Position numbers and translations under genes: made by a program
In this document: piece by piece, positions 51,183 to 51,677 of the stretch
How the letters are laid out: each line of letters starts with the position of its first letter
Numbering within the stretch: the stretch's first letter is position 1
Source of the DNA: Alphaproteobacteria bacterium
GTDB lineage: Bacteria; Pseudomonadota; Alphaproteobacteria; Ferrovibrionales; Ferrovibrionaceae
Direction: 5' to 3'
NCBI GenBank assembly: GCA_018336035.1
Contig: JAGXRD010000003.1
Location: forward strand, 1 to 51,677
Length of the DNA: 51,677 nt
Notes under the pieces: model-generated
What the model saw: the letters and a program-made list of their open reading frames with translations, nothing else
The model's database searches: none
What the model was told of the DNA's origin: nothing

Positions 51183-51677
51183 ATGACCGTGCAGTCACGG
51201 CCACGCATCATTGTCGTCGGCAACGAAAAGGGCGGCTCGGGCAAGTCGACCACGGCGATGCATATCCTGATCGCCATGCTGCTGGAAGGCGGCCGTATTG
51301 CCGCCATCGATCTGGATGGCAAGCAGCGCACGCTGACGCGCTACCTGGAAAACCGTCGCGCCTTCGTCGAAAAGCACAATCTGCGACTGGCCATTCCCGA
51401 ACACCGCGTGATCACCGAGAGCGAGCTGGGCGTGAAGGCTGAGGCGGCTACTGAGGAGGCGGCGCAGTTCGCTGCCGCGGTCGACGAGCTTTCGGCGCAG
51501 CATGATTTCATCCTGGTCGATTGCCCCGGCAGCGATACCAATCTCGCCCGTGTCGGCCATTCCTATGCCGACCTGCTGGTGACGCCGGTAAATGACAGCT
51601 TCATCGATGTGGATCTGCTGGCGAGTGTCGATCCCGACACGCTCAAGGTGATCAAGCCGAGCCGCTATGCCGTCATG
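51183..51677 (+). CDS. mipZ: MipZ-type division-site ATPase (3' end outside window)
   Basis: The first 165 codons of a ParA/MinD-family ATPase, open to the window edge. The deviant Walker A GNEKGGSGKSTTAMH (residues 13-27) and Walker B HDFILVDCPGSDT are intact, with IDLDGKQRTLTRYLENR as in MipZ, which forms a gradient from the poles and blocks FtsZ assembly there. MipZ of this type is typical of Alphaproteobacteria. The start ATG has no strong ribosome binding site. The C-terminal half is not in the window. Confidence 0.9.
   Translation, partial: MTVQSRPRIIVVGNEKGGSGKSTTAMHILIAMLLEGGRIAAIDLDGKQRTLTRYLENRRAFVEKHNLRLAIPEHRVITESELGVKAEAATEEAAQFAAAVDELSAQHDFILVDCPGSDTNLARVGHSYADLLVTPVNDSFIDVDLLASVDPDTLKVIKPSRYAVM

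Overview
ORGANISM. The window is uniformly GC-rich, gene-dense bacterial DNA. The mix of genes (a MipZ-type ATPase, DUF1489 and DUF4170 proteins, a complete leucine/isovalerate degradation set, MaeB malic enzyme, PAS-only one-domain proteins, an HBM-type chemoreceptor) points to an alphaproteobacterium, most likely of the Rhodospirillales. I cannot name the genus from sequence alone. The lifestyle suggested is a free-living, respiratory, chemotactic soil or water organism with arsenic and xenobiotic handling. LAYOUT. (1) 1-5.2 kb: the end of tgt, a cupin, then a compact run of five lipoproteins made of two alternating related types (A1-B1-BamE-like-A2-B2), then two small minus-strand genes including a PAS-domain protein. 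(2) 5.3-8.2 kb: a lower-GC pair (GT-B-like protein and SAM methyltransferase) next to a tRNA-Lys gene. (3) 8.2-12.5 kb: small conserved or hypothetical proteins, an OB-fold periplasmic protein and an SDR. (4) 12.6-20.3 kb: a catabolic stretch with a fluoroacetate-dehalogenase-like hydrolase, DUF502, cytochrome P450, an M81/MlrC metallopeptidase, a Bug-type binding protein, and a TetR-Rieske oxygenase pair. (5) 20.3-24.8 kb: chemoreceptor, acylphosphatase and small proteins. (6) 24.8-31.1 kb: an arsenic island on the minus strand built of two consecutive units, each headed by its own ArsR: arsR2-flavoprotein(ArsO-like)-MFS-arsH, then arsR1-arsC(LMW-phosphatase type)-arsC(glutaredoxin type)-acr3. 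(7) 31.1-33.1 kb: an 11-bp-period repeat array, a small membrane protein, REP-like hairpins, lipB, an orphan fliN-like gene and tRNA-Leu. (8) 33.1-36.9 kb: maeB, a LysR regulator and a pair of hot-dog thioesterases. (9) 37.4-50.7 kb: leucine/isovalerate catabolism (ivd, a second acyl-CoA dehydrogenase, mccB, methylglutaconyl-CoA hydratase, mccA, HMG-CoA lyase) with a K+/H+ antiporter, two HCCA-isomerase-like proteins, an EamA exporter and an SDR inside it. (10) 50.7 kb to the end: DUF1489 and the 5' part of mipZ. HOW IT WORKS TOGETHER. The leucine genes carry isovaleryl-CoA through methylcrotonyl-CoA, methylglutaconyl-CoA and HMG-CoA to acetoacetate and acetyl-CoA; MaeB can then link malate to pyruvate. 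The two arsenic units together provide arsenate reduction, arsenite efflux and oxidation of organoarsenicals or other arsenic chemistry. The most unusual items are the duplicated lipoprotein pairs (1.8-4.4 kb), the helically phased TAAG repeat array at 31.2 kb, and the cysteine-rich tail on the arsenic flavoprotein. No CRISPR array, transposase, integrase or phage gene was seen.
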